DNA of 17,875 bases from a bacterium (lineage in GTDB: Bacteria; UBA9089; CG2-30-40-21; SBAY01), in NCBI GenBank assembly GCA_030018635.1, contig JASEHU010000010.1, forward strand, positions 1-17,875, read 5' to 3'. Shown in pieces: positions 6,295-13,885 of this stretch. Both the position numbers and the translations under genes were made by a program. The first letter of the stretch is position 1. The number at the start of each line of letters is the position of its first letter. A model generated the notes under the pieces. The model was not told where the DNA came from, made no database searches, and saw only the letters and a program-made list of their open reading frames with translations.

Positions 6295-8076
6295 ATGGAT
6301 AATTCTGCCAGCAAATATTCTATAATATTAATTTATTTTAGAAAATATAAAATTAAGATAATAATATCGGGTGTATTTCTTATTTTTGTTACCACATTGG
6401 AATTAGCCTTTCCTTTATTAATGAAAAATATTATTGATAGGATATTACAAAAAGAAAATCTATTATGGAATATTTCAGGACTATGTTTATTATCTATATC
6501 AATATTACTCCTTAAAGAATTATTTCAGTACTATCTAAGCTATTGGGCGAGATATATTGGAGAAGGAGTTACAACTGAACTACGCAAAAATCTTTATTTA
6601 CATTTACTTATCCTTCACCTTGGTTTTTTTAAAAATAGACACTCTGGAGAAATTTGTTCTCGGGCCATTAATGACCTCAACCATATTCAATCTACCCTCA
6701 CTTTAGACTTTTTATATTTTCTTAAAAATTTCCTTTTCTCCATAGGAGGATTAATTATTATTTTTCTTCTCTCCTGGAAAATATCGTTAATTATGGTAAG
6801 TGGAATAATATTCATAGCACTTTTTACAGTTAAGATTGGAGGAAAAATGAGGAAAATAAGTAAGGAAATTATGGTAAAAACAGGCAAAGTAAATACTCTA
6901 TTTCAAGAACTCTTCCCTTTAATAAAGATTATCCAATCCTTTGGGCAAGAAAAGAGAATGATTAATAGGTTTGCAGAAGAAAATAAAAATGTATTTTTAT
7001 CATCTTTAAAAGAAGAAAAGATATACGCTGGATTTGGAGCATTAATGAATTTTTTTAATCCATTTTTACTAATTCTAATCATTTGGTACGGAGGATATGA
7101 GATTAATCAAGGAAGATTAACACCTGGCACATTGATAGGTCTATTATTCTATTTATATCTTTTAGCAGATTCTATAAGGGGTGTAAGTGACTTTCATGTT
7201 GAGTTTCAAAAATCATTATCTTCTCTTGAAAGAATATCTGAAATTTCATCTATTGAACCTGAGATAAAAGATAAACCTGGCAATTTCTCTCTTCCTCCTA
7301 AAATAAAAGGATATATCCAGTTTGAAAATGTCTCCCTTGTATACGAAGATAATTATTATGCTTTAAAGGATATTAACTTAGAGATAACCCCAGGAGATAT
7401 CGTTACTATTGTAGGATATAATGGCTCTGGTAAAACCTCGCTTGTAAATTTGTTACTCCATTTTTATGAACCTACTAATGGCAATATTAAAATTGACAAT
7501 TGGAATATTAAAGATGTTACTATTAAGTCTTTAAGGGAAAAGATTGGATATATCCCCCAAGAACCAATTTTGTTCAATGGCTCAATTTATGAAAACATAG
7601 CTTTTGGTAAGAAGGAAGGTGCGACTGAAGAAGAAGTTATTCAAGTAGCAAGGATTGTAGGGATACATAACCTTATTACTACACTTCCCAATAAATATCA
7701 GACTATGATTGGAGAAGGTGGAATAAAGTTATCCGGTGGGCAACGACAAGTTATTACTATTCTTAGGGCAATTTTGAAAAAGCCTGATATTTTTATTCTG
7801 GACGAAGCAACCTCTTCTTTAGATCCAAAAGCAGAAATGGAAATTTACAACAAATTGATGAACCTGATTAGAGGAAAGACTACTATTATTATTGCCCACC
7901 GTCCGGGAACTGTTATAAACGCAGAGAAAATAGTTGTGTTAAACCAGGGGAAAATTGTAGAGGTTGGCTCACATTCTGATTTAATCAAAGAAAGAGGGGC
8001 TTATTATCACTTATTTCAAAAGCAATTTAAAAGAATAGAAGATGAAAGTCCTTATAACCTTGTTAGGGCTTTATAA
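6295..8076 (+). CDS. ABC half-exporter (MsbA/bacteriocin-export type)
   Basis: This 593-residue protein is a fused membrane and ATPase half-transporter. The first 310 residues hold a six-helix ABC exporter domain; the second part has Walker A GYNGSGKTS near residue 373, signature LSGGQRQV near 479, Walker B FILDEATSSLD near 500 and the H-loop AHR near 534. No C39 leader peptidase domain is present at the N-terminus, so it would move a peptide whose leader is removed by another enzyme, most likely the S26-type protein. Length is normal for the family. There is no good ribosome binding site directly before the ATG, and an in-frame stop lies upstream, so the start is right by elimination. The MITE lies between it and the preceding gene and may weaken co-transcription. 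A lipid flippase role cannot be excluded. Confidence 0.88.
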   Translation: MDNSASKYSIILIYFRKYKIKIIISGVFLIFVTTLELAFPLLMKNIIDRILQKENLLWNISGLCLLSISILLLKELFQYYLSYWARYIGEGVTTELRKNLYLHLLILHLGFFKNRHSGEICSRAINDLNHIQSTLTLDFLYFLKNFLFSIGGLIIIFLLSWKISLIMVSGIIFIALFTVKIGGKMRKISKEIMVKTGKVNTLFQELFPLIKIIQSFGQEKRMINRFAEENKNVFLSSLKEEKIYAGFGALMNFFNPFLLILIIWYGGYEINQGRLTPGTLIGLLFYLYLLADSIRGVSDFHVEFQKSLSSLERISEISSIEPEIKDKPGNFSLPPKIKGYIQFENVSLVYEDNYYALKDINLEITPGDIVTIVGYNGSGKTSLVNLLLHFYEPTNGNIKIDNWNIKDVTIKSLREKIGYIPQEPILFNGSIYENIAFGKKEGATEEEVIQVARIVGIHNLITTLPNKYQTMIGEGGIKLSGGQRQVITILRAILKKPDIFILDEATSSLDPKAEMEIYNKLMNLIRGKTTIIIAHRPGTVINAEKIVVLNQGKIVEVGSHSDLIKERGAYYHLFQKQFKRIEDESPYNLVRAL

Positions 8077-8089
8077 ACAATAAAAATGG

Positions 8090-8118
8090 TTGACTTTTTG
8101 TTTAATTAAGGGTATTAT
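8090..8118 (+). promoter_or_regulatory. Sigma70-type promoter of the tolC operon
   Basis: TTGACT at 8090-8095 and TATTAT at 8113-8118 are separated by exactly 17 bases. The expected start lies near 8125, just before an AAAGGGG ribosome binding site and the ATG at 8137. It indicates that the efflux operon is read independently of the RiPP genes. Confidence 0.68.
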
Positions 8119-8136
8119 AGAAAAGGGGTTAGACGA

Positions 8137-9552
8137 ATGAAGTATTGGGGTATTTTTTTGAGAAGAGTATTATGGATGTTTTTCATTATATTACTATCAG
8201 AACAGATGCCATATGCAGAACCTGAAAATTTTCAACTTCCATCTTTAAAAGAGAATATCCAGATTGGCTTGAAGAATAATTTAAAGATTCAATCAGCATT
8301 AAAAGAAATTGTTGCCTCAGAGGCTAAAATTAACAAGGTACGAGCAGGATGGTTACCACATCTTTATTTAAACATAGACTCAGATTACAATAAAACACAA
8401 TTTAGTCAGTATCAAAAGTCGATAGAAGATGTGCCAAGTTGGGTCCCTGAAGGGTATAAAGAGGCATATAAGAATATATTTTATGCGGATGATTCTGAAA
8501 AATATACTAATAAGATAAATATTGACTTAACTCAATTATTGGTTGACAATGGTCAGGTTTCAACGAATATTTCTATAGCACAGATTCAATATTCTATAGC
8601 CAAAATTAATCTTGAATTAATAAAAAAAGATTTGGAGTATGAAATTTCAAAGAATTATTATGAATTATTTAAATATAATAAGATTAGAGAATTAAATCAA
8701 AAGTTAGTTGAAAGGAAAGAGGAGCAATTAAAAACATACGAGGCTAAATTAAAATTGGGTGTAATTACAACCCCTATGCTCTTGAGTAAAAAGTTAGAAG
8801 TTCTAACTGCAAAAAATGAGTTAATTAAGATTGAAAATGCCTATGAGACAAAGGTAGAAGAATTTTTACGATTACTTAATGTGGATACTTTACCTAAATT
8901 TAACTTTGATATTATTCCTGAATATATTCCTTGTGAAGTTGAGTTAGATTCTGCAGTTTCATATGCATTAGAAAATAATCTTAAAATTCAACTCCAACAA
9001 TTAGAGGTTTTGTTGAAAAAAAAGGATATTGACTTAGCTTCAAGTGGACGAAAGATTTCTGCTACATTGGGTGGAAATTATGGTTATGAAAGGTCTGATG
9101 AAGATTTTAAGAGAAGTCTTGAAGATTTTAATAAAAATTGGAATGTTAGGATAAGTTTTGTTTGGCCTATTTTTACAGGAGGAGAGGTTATTTCTGATAT
9201 AAAGGCGTCTTCAAATAAGTATTCTCAATCTCAACTTGTCCTTAAAGATTTTAAAAAAGAAATAATATCTAATATCCGTCAAAAATATCGTTTAATAAAA
9301 AATCTTGAAAAACAAATCCAACTTCTTTCGGAAAGTGAAAAAATAACCCAAGAAAGCCTTGTCATAGCCCAAATTCAATATACTGCAAAAGCAATCACTG
9401 AGGATGATTTGTATAATACACAAATTACTCTGGATGAAATTATCTTAGAGAAGGTAAAATGTTTATTCGACCATCAAATATCCAGGATTGAATTTTGTTG
9501 TCTTACAGGTAGTAATGACCTGGATAAATTAATAATAAGGAGCGAAAAATGA
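8137..9552 (+). CDS. TolC-like outer-membrane efflux protein
   Basis: This 471-residue protein has an N-terminal signal peptide (RR-containing start, hydrophobic MFFIILLS, likely cut after MPYA) followed by two similar halves of long amphipathic helices and strands, the OEP repeat pattern of TolC. Segments such as ISKNYYELFKYNKI and NIRQKYRLIKNLEKQI are typical of the helical barrel. Trimers form the outer-membrane channel and periplasmic tunnel that joins inner-membrane pumps to the outside. Its stop overlaps the start of the adaptor gene (ATGA), so channel and adaptor are translated together. A near-consensus promoter precedes it. Its presence shows that the organism has an outer membrane. 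Confidence 0.88.
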   Translation: MKYWGIFLRRVLWMFFIILLSEQMPYAEPENFQLPSLKENIQIGLKNNLKIQSALKEIVASEAKINKVRAGWLPHLYLNIDSDYNKTQFSQYQKSIEDVPSWVPEGYKEAYKNIFYADDSEKYTNKINIDLTQLLVDNGQVSTNISIAQIQYSIAKINLELIKKDLEYEISKNYYELFKYNKIRELNQKLVERKEEQLKTYEAKLKLGVITTPMLLSKKLEVLTAKNELIKIENAYETKVEEFLRLLNVDTLPKFNFDIIPEYIPCEVELDSAVSYALENNLKIQLQQLEVLLKKKDIDLASSGRKISATLGGNYGYERSDEDFKRSLEDFNKNWNVRISFVWPIFTGGEVISDIKASSNKYSQSQLVLKDFKKEIISNIRQKYRLIKNLEKQIQLLSESEKITQESLVIAQIQYTAKAITEDDLYNTQITLDEIILEKVKCLFDHQISRIEFCCLTGSNDLDKLIIRSEK

Positions 9553-10790
9553 AAAATCCTCACAAAAAGAAAATTTTTATTTTTATAATCGGGGTAATTA
9601 TAGTAAGTGGAATTATCTCTATTCTTACAGCTATAAAAAAGACGGATGCGGTTAATGTAGAGGTAACCCTATTAAAAAAGAGAGATTTTATTTCCAGTTT
9701 GTATGTAAGAGGAAGAATAATTCCTAAAGAAGTAGTGGAAATTAAAACACCTATATCTGGGAAAATAATTTTAAAAAATGGTGAAAAGGGTAATTATGTC
9801 AAGAAAGGTGAGATTCTTCTAAAAATGGATAAAACTCCTTTTCTTGTTGCCTTAGAAGAGGCAAAGGTTACACTTCTTAAAGATGAAAATTTAGCCAATA
9901 GGTTAAAAGACCCTCCTAATGAACTTACTAAAGCAAAAAATGAACTTTTGAAAGCAAATATGAATTTAGAATATCTTAGAAAGAAAATGGATACTTACAA
10001 GCAACTAGATGAAATGAGGGCAATATCTTCCTTTGAAGTAAATTCCTGTGCCAAAGAGATTGAAGAGACAGAACTTCAGATAAAACAGTTAAAAATAGAT
10101 ATAGAGTACTACGAGAAATTTTGGAAGGATAATATCTCTGAAATAAATGCGAAGTTAAAATTAGATAAAGAATATCTAAAGAAAGCTGAAGATGAATTAA
10201 AAAATACAGAGATAACCTCTCCTGTTAAGGGTATAATTGTAGAGGATTTAATTGGATTAAAGGAATATATTTTAATTGGAGAGCCGCTATTTAAAATAAT
10301 TAATACAGATAGACCATTAGTTTTAGCTAAAATTGAGGAGTTGGATATAAATAGAGTAAAAATAGGTCAAAAAGCTATTATTATCGGGGAATGGATACCG
10401 GCTAACCTATCTCCTTTAAAAGGAGAAATTATTAAAATTGCTCCAACTGCAACCACAGAGGAATATCCATCTGTTGAAGCAATTATTGAATTAGAAAATT
10501 TTCCCTCTGAGTTGCTCTTATTACCAAACCTATCTGTTGATGTAGAAATAATTACTAAAAAAGTGAAAAATGCCCTTGTTATTCCTCAAAATGCCTTGAT
10601 AGAAGAAGGAAAAAGATATTTTGTCTATACAATAGAAAATTCCTATGCAAAAAAGAAAGAGGTTAAAATTGAGATAACCAACGAGACTGAGGTAGTGATA
10701 AAAAGAGGATTAAAAGCAGAAGATAAACTCATTATTTCGGATAAGGAAAGAATATCTAACGGAACAAAGGTAAAGGAGATAAACCTTTAG
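9549..10790 (+). CDS. HlyD/MacA-type periplasmic adaptor
   Basis: This 413-residue protein is a membrane-fusion adaptor. One N-terminal membrane helix (about residues 8-28, IFIFIIGVIIVSGIISI) anchors it to the inner membrane. A lipoyl-type half-domain (GKIILKNGEKGNYVKKGEIL) is followed by a helical hairpin of about residues 110-215, the second lipoyl half (TSPVKGIIVEDLIGL), a beta-barrel, and a membrane-proximal domain ending in GLKAEDKLIIS. It bridges the permease to the TolC-like channel. The gene overlaps the channel gene by four bases and is followed six bases later by the ATPase gene, the usual MacA-MacB order. Length fits the MacA group. Confidence 0.9.
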   Translation: MKNPHKKKIFIFIIGVIIVSGIISILTAIKKTDAVNVEVTLLKKRDFISSLYVRGRIIPKEVVEIKTPISGKIILKNGEKGNYVKKGEILLKMDKTPFLVALEEAKVTLLKDENLANRLKDPPNELTKAKNELLKANMNLEYLRKKMDTYKQLDEMRAISSFEVNSCAKEIEETELQIKQLKIDIEYYEKFWKDNISEINAKLKLDKEYLKKAEDELKNTEITSPVKGIIVEDLIGLKEYILIGEPLFKIINTDRPLVLAKIEELDINRVKIGQKAIIIGEWIPANLSPLKGEIIKIAPTATTEEYPSVEAIIELENFPSELLLLPNLSVDVEIITKKVKNALVIPQNALIEEGKRYFVYTIENSYAKKKEVKIEITNETEVVIKRGLKAEDKLIISDKERISNGTKVKEINL

Positions 10791-10796
10791 TAACTG

Positions 10797-11477
10797 ATGA
10801 ATATAATAGAAATAAAGAATATATCTAAAATTTATAAAATGGGTAAGGTAGATATTGATGCCTTAAAGAATGTTTCTCTTCAAATTAAGATGGGAGAATT
10901 TATAACTATAATGGGACATTCAGGCTCTGGTAAATCAACTTTACTTAATATAATTGGACTTTTAGATAGACCTACATCCGGTACATATTATTTTGAAGAT
11001 GCCAGAATAGATAATTTGAATGAAGATGAACTTGCTACAATAAGGAATAAAAAAATAGGTTTTATTTTCCAAACCTTTAACTTACTTCCCCAGTATTCTG
11101 CTCTTTTCAATGTAGAGTTACCTCTTGTTTATAGTGGTTGTTCTCCAAAAAGATGTAGAGAAATAGCCCTATCTTTATTGAAAGAAGTCGGGTTATCCGG
11201 TCGCGAAAGGCATAAACCAAATGAGTTGTCAGGTGGTGAGCAACAACGGGTAGCTATTGCTCGGGCACTTGTAAATGACCCGATGATAATTCTTGCAGAT
11301 GAACCTACAGGTAATTTAGATACTAAATGTGGAAATGAGATTATGGAGATTTTTGCTTTACTTCATCAAGAAGGAAAAACTATTCTTCTTGTTACTCATA
11401 ATGAACATATTACCTCTTTTTCTCAAAGAATTATTTATCTTCAAGATGGAAAGATAATCGAGGGAAAAAATCTATGA
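10797..11477 (+). CDS. MacB/LolD-type ABC transporter ATPase
   Basis: This 226-residue protein is a stand-alone ABC ATPase. It has Walker A GHSGSGKST at residues 40-48, the Q-loop FIFQTFNLLPQYSA, signature LSGGEQQRVAIARAL near residue 144, Walker B IILADEPTGNLD near 163 and the switch His in LLVTHNEH. The length and Q-loop context are those of the MacB/LolD/FtsE group, whose ATPases work with permeases having a large extracytoplasmic domain. Its TGA stop overlaps the permease start as ATGA. In this organism ATPase and permease are separate genes, unlike the fused E. coli MacB. Confidence 0.93.
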   Translation: MNIIEIKNISKIYKMGKVDIDALKNVSLQIKMGEFITIMGHSGSGKSTLLNIIGLLDRPTSGTYYFEDARIDNLNEDELATIRNKKIGFIFQTFNLLPQYSALFNVELPLVYSGCSPKRCREIALSLLKEVGLSGRERHKPNELSGGEQQRVAIARALVNDPMIILADEPTGNLDTKCGNEIMEIFALLHQEGKTILLVTHNEHITSFSQRIIYLQDGKIIEGKNL

Positions 11478-12670
11478 AATTTAGAGATTGGTTAAGAGCG
11501 GCTTTTATAGGTATATGGGTAAATAGGACTCGAGCTATCCTCGCCATAGGAGGTATATTTATTGGGATAGCATCAGTAATAGCTCTTACTTCGTTGGGGA
11601 GTGGAGCAAGAGAAGAAGTGCTTAGGATGATAAAGGAATTAGGTGCTAATGCAATATGGGTATCTCCTGGATATGATCCGATAAAAGATCAACAAGGAGA
11701 GATAACATTAGATGATGTAAAAGCAATTAAAAAGTTATCTTATGTGGAAAGTGTTACTCCGATGAGTACAATAGAAAAAGTAGTTAAAAGAGAGAAAATT
11801 AAGGATAAAGTTTCTATAGAAGGAGTAACTTCTGACACTTTTTCTGGTGAAGGTGTTGCTCTTATTAAGGGACGGTTAATTAGTGAACTTGATATAAGGT
11901 TACACCACTGTGTGTGCATTTTAGGGGAGGATAAAGTAAAGATTTTCTTTGGGAAAGAGTGTCCTTTAGGTAAAACGATAAGAATCGGAGGAGAAAAATT
12001 TTTGATTATTGGAGTAGTAGGTGGAAAGGATATTGGGCTGGTGACTTTTGGAGGATGGGTATATGACAAAATTTTTGTTCCAATTACTGTAGCATTTAAA
12101 ATGAATCCCAACAGAAGAAAAAATCTTGTAGATGCTTTAAAAGTTCGAATTGTCTCATCTACAAGCGTAGAAGATGCTTCTTCTTTTATTGTTGATTTTC
12201 TTAAACGTCGCCATCGCAATGCAGGGAAATATATGGGAGAACCCCAGGAAACTCTCATAACTACTTATACGCAGACAAATCAAACCCTTACCTTAGTAGG
12301 TGTAGCAATTGCATGCATATCACTATTGGTTGGTGGTATTGGCATAATGAATATGATGCTTACCTCGGTTTTGGAGAGGAGAAAAGAAATAGGAATAAGG
12401 AAGGCAATTGGGGCAAAAAGAAGGGATATTATGGGACAATTCCTAATTGAAGCAATAACAATAAGTATGATTGGAGGGCTTTTAGGAATAGGTGGAGGGG
12501 CATTGATGGCGAATATTGCCGCTATGTTTATTAAAATACCTGTGATAATCTCACTAAATTCAATAATTATTGCAGTAGGTTTTGCAGTAGTAGTAGGAAT
12601 ATCCTCTGGTATTTATCCTGCTTATAAGGCATCCAGGTTAGACCCAATTGTAGCCTTACGGTATGAATAA
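11474..12670 (+). CDS. MacB-type ABC transporter permease
   Basis: This 398-residue protein has the MacB/FtsX layout: an N-terminal helix (about residues 18-40, ILAIGGIFIGIASVIAL), a large periplasmic domain of about 220 residues, and three C-terminal helices. The cytoplasmic stretch LERRKEIGIRKAIGAKRRDI and the closing SGIYPAYKASRLDPIVALRYE are hallmarks of the family. MacB pumps act as mechanotransmitters that push periplasmic substrates (peptides, lipoproteins, toxins) through TolC. Next to a peptide cluster it could expel the mature peptide or give self-protection; antibiotic efflux is the other option. Its TAA shares a base with the ATG of a truncated epimerase gene. Confidence 0.92.
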   Translation: MKFRDWLRAAFIGIWVNRTRAILAIGGIFIGIASVIALTSLGSGAREEVLRMIKELGANAIWVSPGYDPIKDQQGEITLDDVKAIKKLSYVESVTPMSTIEKVVKREKIKDKVSIEGVTSDTFSGEGVALIKGRLISELDIRLHHCVCILGEDKVKIFFGKECPLGKTIRIGGEKFLIIGVVGGKDIGLVTFGGWVYDKIFVPITVAFKMNPNRRKNLVDALKVRIVSSTSVEDASSFIVDFLKRRHRNAGKYMGEPQETLITTYTQTNQTLTLVGVAIACISLLVGGIGIMNMMLTSVLERRKEIGIRKAIGAKRRDIMGQFLIEAITISMIGGLLGIGGGALMANIAAMFIKIPVIISLNSIIIAVGFAVVVGISSGIYPAYKASRLDPIVALRYE

Positions 12671-12798
12671 TGAAGGTATTAGTAACCGGTGCATCTGGAT
12701 TTTCAGGAGCTAATCTTGTCAGAAGACTTCTTGAAGAAGAATTATTAGTAAAAGTTCTTAAATCTCCCTTTTCTCCAATCTTCCCCATTTCTCCTTAA
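12670..12798 (+). pseudogene. Truncated NAD-dependent epimerase/dehydratase start
   Basis: The frame starts in TAATG overlap with the permease stop and reads MKVLVTGASGFSGANLVRRL, a clear Rossmann NAD-binding start (TGxxGFxG) of the extended short-chain dehydrogenase group. After about 30 residues the similarity ends and the frame turns into a Ser/Pro-rich run (SPFSPIFPISP) coded by a TCTCC-word repeat, then stops at codon 43. A whole enzyme would need about 300 residues. The 3' part has been lost, apparently at the repeat, which also marks the boundary to the opposite-facing housekeeping operon. Confidence 0.8.
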
Positions 12799-12857
12799 AC
12801 ATTTCTCCAAAGTCTCCGTGCTTTTGTAATTAATCTTTACTTTAGATGGCTAAAATC

Positions 12858-13307
12858 TTACTTTTTATTAATAGTTACGAGTAACATTAAAACGCCAACG
12901 CAAATCATAGAATCGGCAAGATTAAATGCCGGCCAACGATAATTTTTATAGCCAATATCTATGAAGTCCACCACCCCGCCCAGCCATATTCTATCCCATA
13001 AATTCCCCACAGCACCGCCTAAAATCAATCCAAAGGACAGGGTTATCCACAAATTTATGGTTTTTAACCGTAATAGTAAGATAAAAATTATCCCGACAGT
13101 CAAAAACCCTACCAGGGCTAACCACGCTCCAGAATGATTAGCAAAAAGTCCAAAAGCGATTCCCTCGTTTTTTATATAAGATAAAGAAAAAATATGGGGT
13201 AAAACAGGGATACTTTCTCCTTCATACATTGTCTTTTGGACGATAAATTTACTTATCCTATCTAAAATTAAAACACATAGACAAATCAAGAATGTCATTT
13301 TTTTCAA
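12858..13307 (-). CDS. lspA: Lipoprotein signal peptidase (signal peptidase II)
   Basis: This 149-residue membrane protein cleaves signal peptides from prolipoproteins at the inner membrane. Four membrane helices fit the family. The two catalytic aspartates lie in GGVVDFID (Asp114) and FNLADS (Asp132), with the supporting motifs KNEGIAFGL near residue 47 and GGAVGNLWDR near residue 98. The longest form starts at a TTG (13307); the ATG at 13298, three codons inside, is an equally good start, and neither has a clear ribosome binding site. It is the last gene of the minus-strand operon DUF167-ileS-dksA-lspA, an arrangement in which ileS and lspA are often neighbours. Confidence 0.96.
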   Translation of the reverse strand: MKKMTFLICLCVLILDRISKFIVQKTMYEGESIPVLPHIFSLSYIKNEGIAFGLFANHSGAWLALVGFLTVGIIFILLLRLKTINLWITLSFGLILGGAVGNLWDRIWLGGVVDFIDIGYKNYRWPAFNLADSMICVGVLMLLVTINKK

Positions 13308-13330
13308 TCTACTTTACTATCTTCCTTTCA

Positions 13331-13437
13331 TTCAGGTATCAGGTGTCAGGTATCAGCAGTCAGGTAAAGAGACAAAGTTAAGATAAGGGAAGTTTTTTCC
13401 TGATGTCTCTCTCTTTACCTGATACCTGACACCTGAA
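13331..13437. repeat. Inverted repeat of TCAGGTATCAGG words
   Basis: The left arm has words TCAGGTATCAGGTGTCAGG, then CAGGTAAAGAGAC; the right arm carries the complementary CTCTTTACCTGATACCTG and ends CACCTGAA at 13437. The stem is roughly 35 bp with bulges around a loop of about 30 bases. It lies between dksA/traR and lspA, and in transcripts of the operon it would form a large hairpin that could terminate, slow or protect the message. Confidence 0.8.
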
Positions 13438-13450
13438 CGCTTACGATTAA

Positions 13451-13831
13451 CTATTGTTTTTTATTTTTCTCTTTCACCCTCTGGCATTCAATGCAAGAGC
13501 GTGCATAAGGAACAGCTTGTAATCTTTCCGCACCAATAGGGTTTTTGCAATCTTCACATAATCCATACTCCCCTTTTTCCATTCGACAAAGGGCTCCATC
13601 AATTTCATACAGGATATTATTTATATTCGCCGCTAATCCTGCATTTTTATCTCGTTCATAGCTATCAGCGGAAATATCAGCCATATGGATTGAGTAAGCG
13701 GATAGGTCTCCTGAAGACTCTTTTTGGGAATTATGTAAATATCCCTCATCGGTCGCCTCTTTTTCTTTAAGATGGGTTTCCTTTAACTCAATCAATTTTT
13801 CTTTATATTCCTCTAATTCGATTTGATTCAT
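13451..13831 (-). CDS. DksA/TraR-family zinc-finger protein
   Basis: This 126-residue protein has an N-terminal coiled-coil region (about residues 5-80, Glu/Lys-rich) and a C-terminal four-cysteine zinc finger: GLCEDC (Cys92, Cys95) and RSCIECQ (Cys113, Cys116) with the family stretch GAERLQAVPYA between. DksA/TraR proteins enter the RNA polymerase secondary channel and adjust transcription in the stringent response. The coiled-coil tip has no obvious DxxDxA motif of DksA proper, so an exact DksA role is not certain. The ATG has AGGAGG ten bases upstream (on the minus strand). It sits between ileS and lspA, a placement common in several phyla. Confidence 0.88.
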   Translation of the reverse strand: MNQIELEEYKEKLIELKETHLKEKEATDEGYLHNSQKESSGDLSAYSIHMADISADSYERDKNAGLAANINNILYEIDGALCRMEKGEYGLCEDCKNPIGAERLQAVPYARSCIECQRVKEKNKKQ

Positions 13832-13851
13832 GGTTATCGTTCCTCCTTTTT

Positions 13852-13884
13852 CAGGTTTTAAACCTTTTTCAGGTTTTAAACCTG
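13852..13884. repeat. Two-unit palindromic repeat after ileS
   Basis: CAGGTTTTAAACCT at 13852 and CAGGTTTTAAACCTG at 13870 lie with an 18-bp period, directly after the ileS stop codon (13886) and before dksA/traR. Each unit is a dyad of CAGGTTT and AAACCTG around a single T. The same unit and the same period occur three times inside ileS at 14284-14334. Confidence 0.9.
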
Positions 13885-13885
13885 T

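Noticed and set aside
11740..12258. A 172-codon frame opposite the MacB-type permease.
   Set aside because: The other strand encodes a typical permease throughout; the antisense product is low-complexity with no motif.
8137..12670. Annotating the pump as a macrolide resistance system.
   Set aside because: MacAB-type pumps carry many substrates; nothing in the sequence fixes a drug, and the neighbouring peptide cluster suggests other cargo.
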